From: F-183 sp036502165
GTDB lineage: Bacteria > Acidobacteriota > Terriglobia > Bryobacterales > Bryobacteraceae
Reading direction: 5' to 3'
Assembly (NCBI GenBank): GCA_036502165.1
Contig: DASXZC010000130.1
Coordinates: 1 to 14,044 of the forward strand
DNA length: 14,044 nucleotides
Part shown: positions 13,320-14,044 of the stretch, piece by piece
Numbering within the stretch: position 1 is the stretch's first letter
How the letters are laid out: each line of letters opens with the position of its first letter
Position numbers and translations under genes: made by a program
The notes under the pieces: model-generated
Database searches by the model: none
What the model saw: the letters and a program-made list of their open reading frames with translations, nothing else
What the model was told of the DNA's origin: nothing

Positions 13320-13352
13320 AGTGCCTTGGTCGTTGAACGTAAGCGTGGCACT
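13320..13352 (+). repeat. Stem-loop 2 in the gap
   Basis: AGTGCC (13320-13325) and GGCACT (13347-13352) are perfect 6-base arms. The region between them contains the short palindrome CGTTGAACG (13331-13339). It begins four bases after stem-loop 1. Confidence 0.35.
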
Positions 13353-13359
13353 CTCAGGA

Positions 13360-13403
13360 AGGGGCTCCGGGGTTGGTTCGGAGGAAGGCTCCGAGTAGCC
13401 CCT
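13360..13403 (+). repeat. Stem-loop 3 ahead of the deoxyribonucleotidase gene
   Basis: AGGGGCT (13360-13366) and AGCCCCT (13397-13403) are perfect 7-base arms. An alternative inner pairing, CTCCG (13365-13369) with CGGAG (13379-13383), competes with the outer stem, so two conformations are possible. It ends 30 bases before the ATG at 13434, where a leader switch could act (inference). No T-tract follows. Confidence 0.4.
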
Positions 13404-13433
13404 CAATCCGATTTCGCGGACAATGGTAGGGAA

Positions 13434-13961
13434 ATGAAGCGAATCGGAATCGATATGGATGAGGTGATCGCCGATACGCTGGGCGAACTCCTCGTGCGGT
13501 ATAACCGCGACTTCGGGACGGTCCATTCCAAAGCAGACTTGATGGGGAAGCGGTTTTGGGAGACGATTCCACATGAGAATCGGGCCAAGATCCGCGACTA
13601 CTTTGCGGATGGCAGTATTTTCGAAGACCTGCCGGTGTTCGAGCATAGCCAGAGCGTCGTTGAGGAACTGACGAAGCGGTACGAAGTTTTCATCACCACG
13701 GCGGCGATGGAAGTGCCGAGCTCGTTCAGTCCGAAGTTCCGGTGGCTCGAAAAGCATTTTCCTTTTTTGAAGCCCAGCCACATTGTGTTTTGCGGCGATA
13801 AGAGCGTGCTCGCTGTCGATTATCTGATCGACGACAACACGCGGCACTTCGAGCGGCTCGGGGGCGAGGGGATCGTGTTCACGGCTCCGCATAATGTCCA
13901 CGAGACGAAGTGGCGGCGGGTGAGCGACTGGCTCGAAGTGCGGGCGATGTTCCTCGAGTAG
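13434..13961 (+). CDS. 5'(3')-deoxyribonucleotidase family HAD phosphatase (NT5C type)
   Basis: 175 residues, typical for bacterial members of this family. Motif I is GIDMDEVIADT (catalytic Asp7 and Asp9), with the DEV signature that separates this family from ordinary HAD proteins. Motif II is FITTAAM (Thr88/Thr89), the motif III lysine is Lys101 in SFSPKFRWLEKHF, and motif IV is YLIDDNTRHF (Asp133, Asp134). Segments WETIP and FEDLPVFEHSQSVVEEL also fit the family. Such enzymes remove phosphate from deoxynucleoside monophosphates in the cytoplasm, trimming dNTP precursor pools; some bacterial homologues are uncharacterised. The ATG at 13434 has TAGGGA just upstream and places motif I at residue 7. 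The frame is open further left, but that is the stem-loop region. The downstream ABC gene starts 44 bases after its stop. Confidence 0.92.
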   Translation: MKRIGIDMDEVIADTLGELLVRYNRDFGTVHSKADLMGKRFWETIPHENRAKIRDYFADGSIFEDLPVFEHSQSVVEELTKRYEVFITTAAMEVPSSFSPKFRWLEKHFPFLKPSHIVFCGDKSVLAVDYLIDDNTRHFERLGGEGIVFTAPHNVHETKWRRVSDWLEVRAMFLE

Positions 13962-13974
13962 ACATCCGGGAACA

Positions 13975-14003
13975 ATCGGTAGAGACGCGGAGTCTAAACC
14001 GAT
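13975..14003 (+). promoter_or_regulatory. Stem-loop directly before the ABC ATPase start
   Basis: ATCGGT (13975-13980) pairs with ACCGAT (13998-14003), and within it AGAC (13983-13986) pairs with GTCT (13992-13995) around a 5-base GCGGA loop, with a symmetrical 2x2 internal loop. It ends two bases before the ATG at 14006, and the only Shine-Dalgarno-like GGAG (13989-13992) lies in its loop. It could limit ribosome access or be a protein-binding dyad. Confidence 0.4.
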
Positions 14004-14005
14004 CA

Positions 14006-14044
14006 ATGCTGGAGGTCTGCAATCTTACCAAGCGGTTCTCTCGG
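14006..14044 (+). CDS. ABC transporter ATP-binding protein, 5' fragment (13 codons)
   Basis: The ATG at 14006 opens a frame that runs off the window and reads MLEVCNLTKRFSR. This is the standard opening of ABC-type nucleotide-binding subunits (first beta strand LEV, then NLTKRF before the aromatic A-loop). Walker A would lie beyond the window, so the assignment rests on 13 residues only. It is on the same strand as the deoxyribonucleotidase, 44 bases downstream, separated by a stem-loop. Confidence 0.6.
   Translation, partial: MLEVCNLTKRFSR

Noticed and set aside
13278..13433. tRNA or other known structured RNA in the gap
   Set aside because: No cloverleaf, T-loop GTTCRA pattern or CCA end can be fitted; only simple stem-loops are present.
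13206..14006. 266-codon minus-strand frame opposite the deoxyribonucleotidase and gap
   Set aside because: The opposite strand carries all HAD motifs. The frame gives Pro/Glu/His-rich sequence with no recognisable domain.
1..14044. Mobile element, phage or defence island
   Set aside because: No transposase, integrase, nuclease or helicase signatures, no flanking terminal repeats, and base composition looks even across the window.

Overview
The window is GC-rich bacterial chromosome. It looks like an acidobacterium of the Bryobacterales/Solibacterales type. That is an inference from gene content (an exported cytochrome P460, an M61 protease with a PDZ domain, a DUF4097 lipoprotein, a single-chain pyruvate carboxylase and a large MocR regulator) and from codon style; no marker gene settles it. 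I see no tRNA, rRNA, insertion sequence, CRISPR array or phage gene. Coding density is very high, and the longest gap is about 156 bases (13278-13433).

Layout from left to right. (1) The 3'-truncated gene for an exported cytochrome P460 (minus) is divergent from a MocR/GntR-aminotransferase regulator (plus). The 80-base gap holds a good sigma70-like promoter overlapped by inverted and direct repeats. (2) The regulator's stop overlaps the stop of a convergent minus-strand block that is probably an operon, read right to left: an FMN-binding PaiB-like protein with a twin-arginine-type leader, a DUF4097 beta-repeat lipoprotein, then a secreted M61 metallopeptidase with a C-terminal PDZ domain. 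All three appear to be exported. (3) Divergent from that block is a complete pyruvate carboxylase (biotin carboxylase, carboxyltransferase and biotin carrier domains in one chain). (4) Its end converges on a second minus-strand block, read right to left: HAD phosphatase, a 115-residue lipoprotein that looks like an amidohydrolase with its catalytic barrel removed, a three-part methyltransferase (SAM domain, zinc ribbon, beta-sandwich), and after 35 bases a helical HEAT-like protein of unknown function. The first three overlap one another and are probably translationally coupled. (5) On the plus strand at the right end come an unrecognised 163-residue protein, a gap with three successive stem-loops, a 5'(3')-deoxyribonucleotidase, a further stem-loop, and the first 13 codons of an ABC transporter ATPase.

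The points most worth checking are the barrel-less amidohydrolase lipoprotein, the apparently Tat-exported PaiB-like flavoprotein, stem-loops that contain the facing stop codons at both convergent junctions, the tandem stem-loops at 13285-13403, and a strand asymmetry in which the plus strand is G-rich whichever strand is coding. I found no defence island or obviously new multi-gene system. The HAD/mini-lipoprotein/methyltransferase block is the best candidate for an undescribed functional unit.
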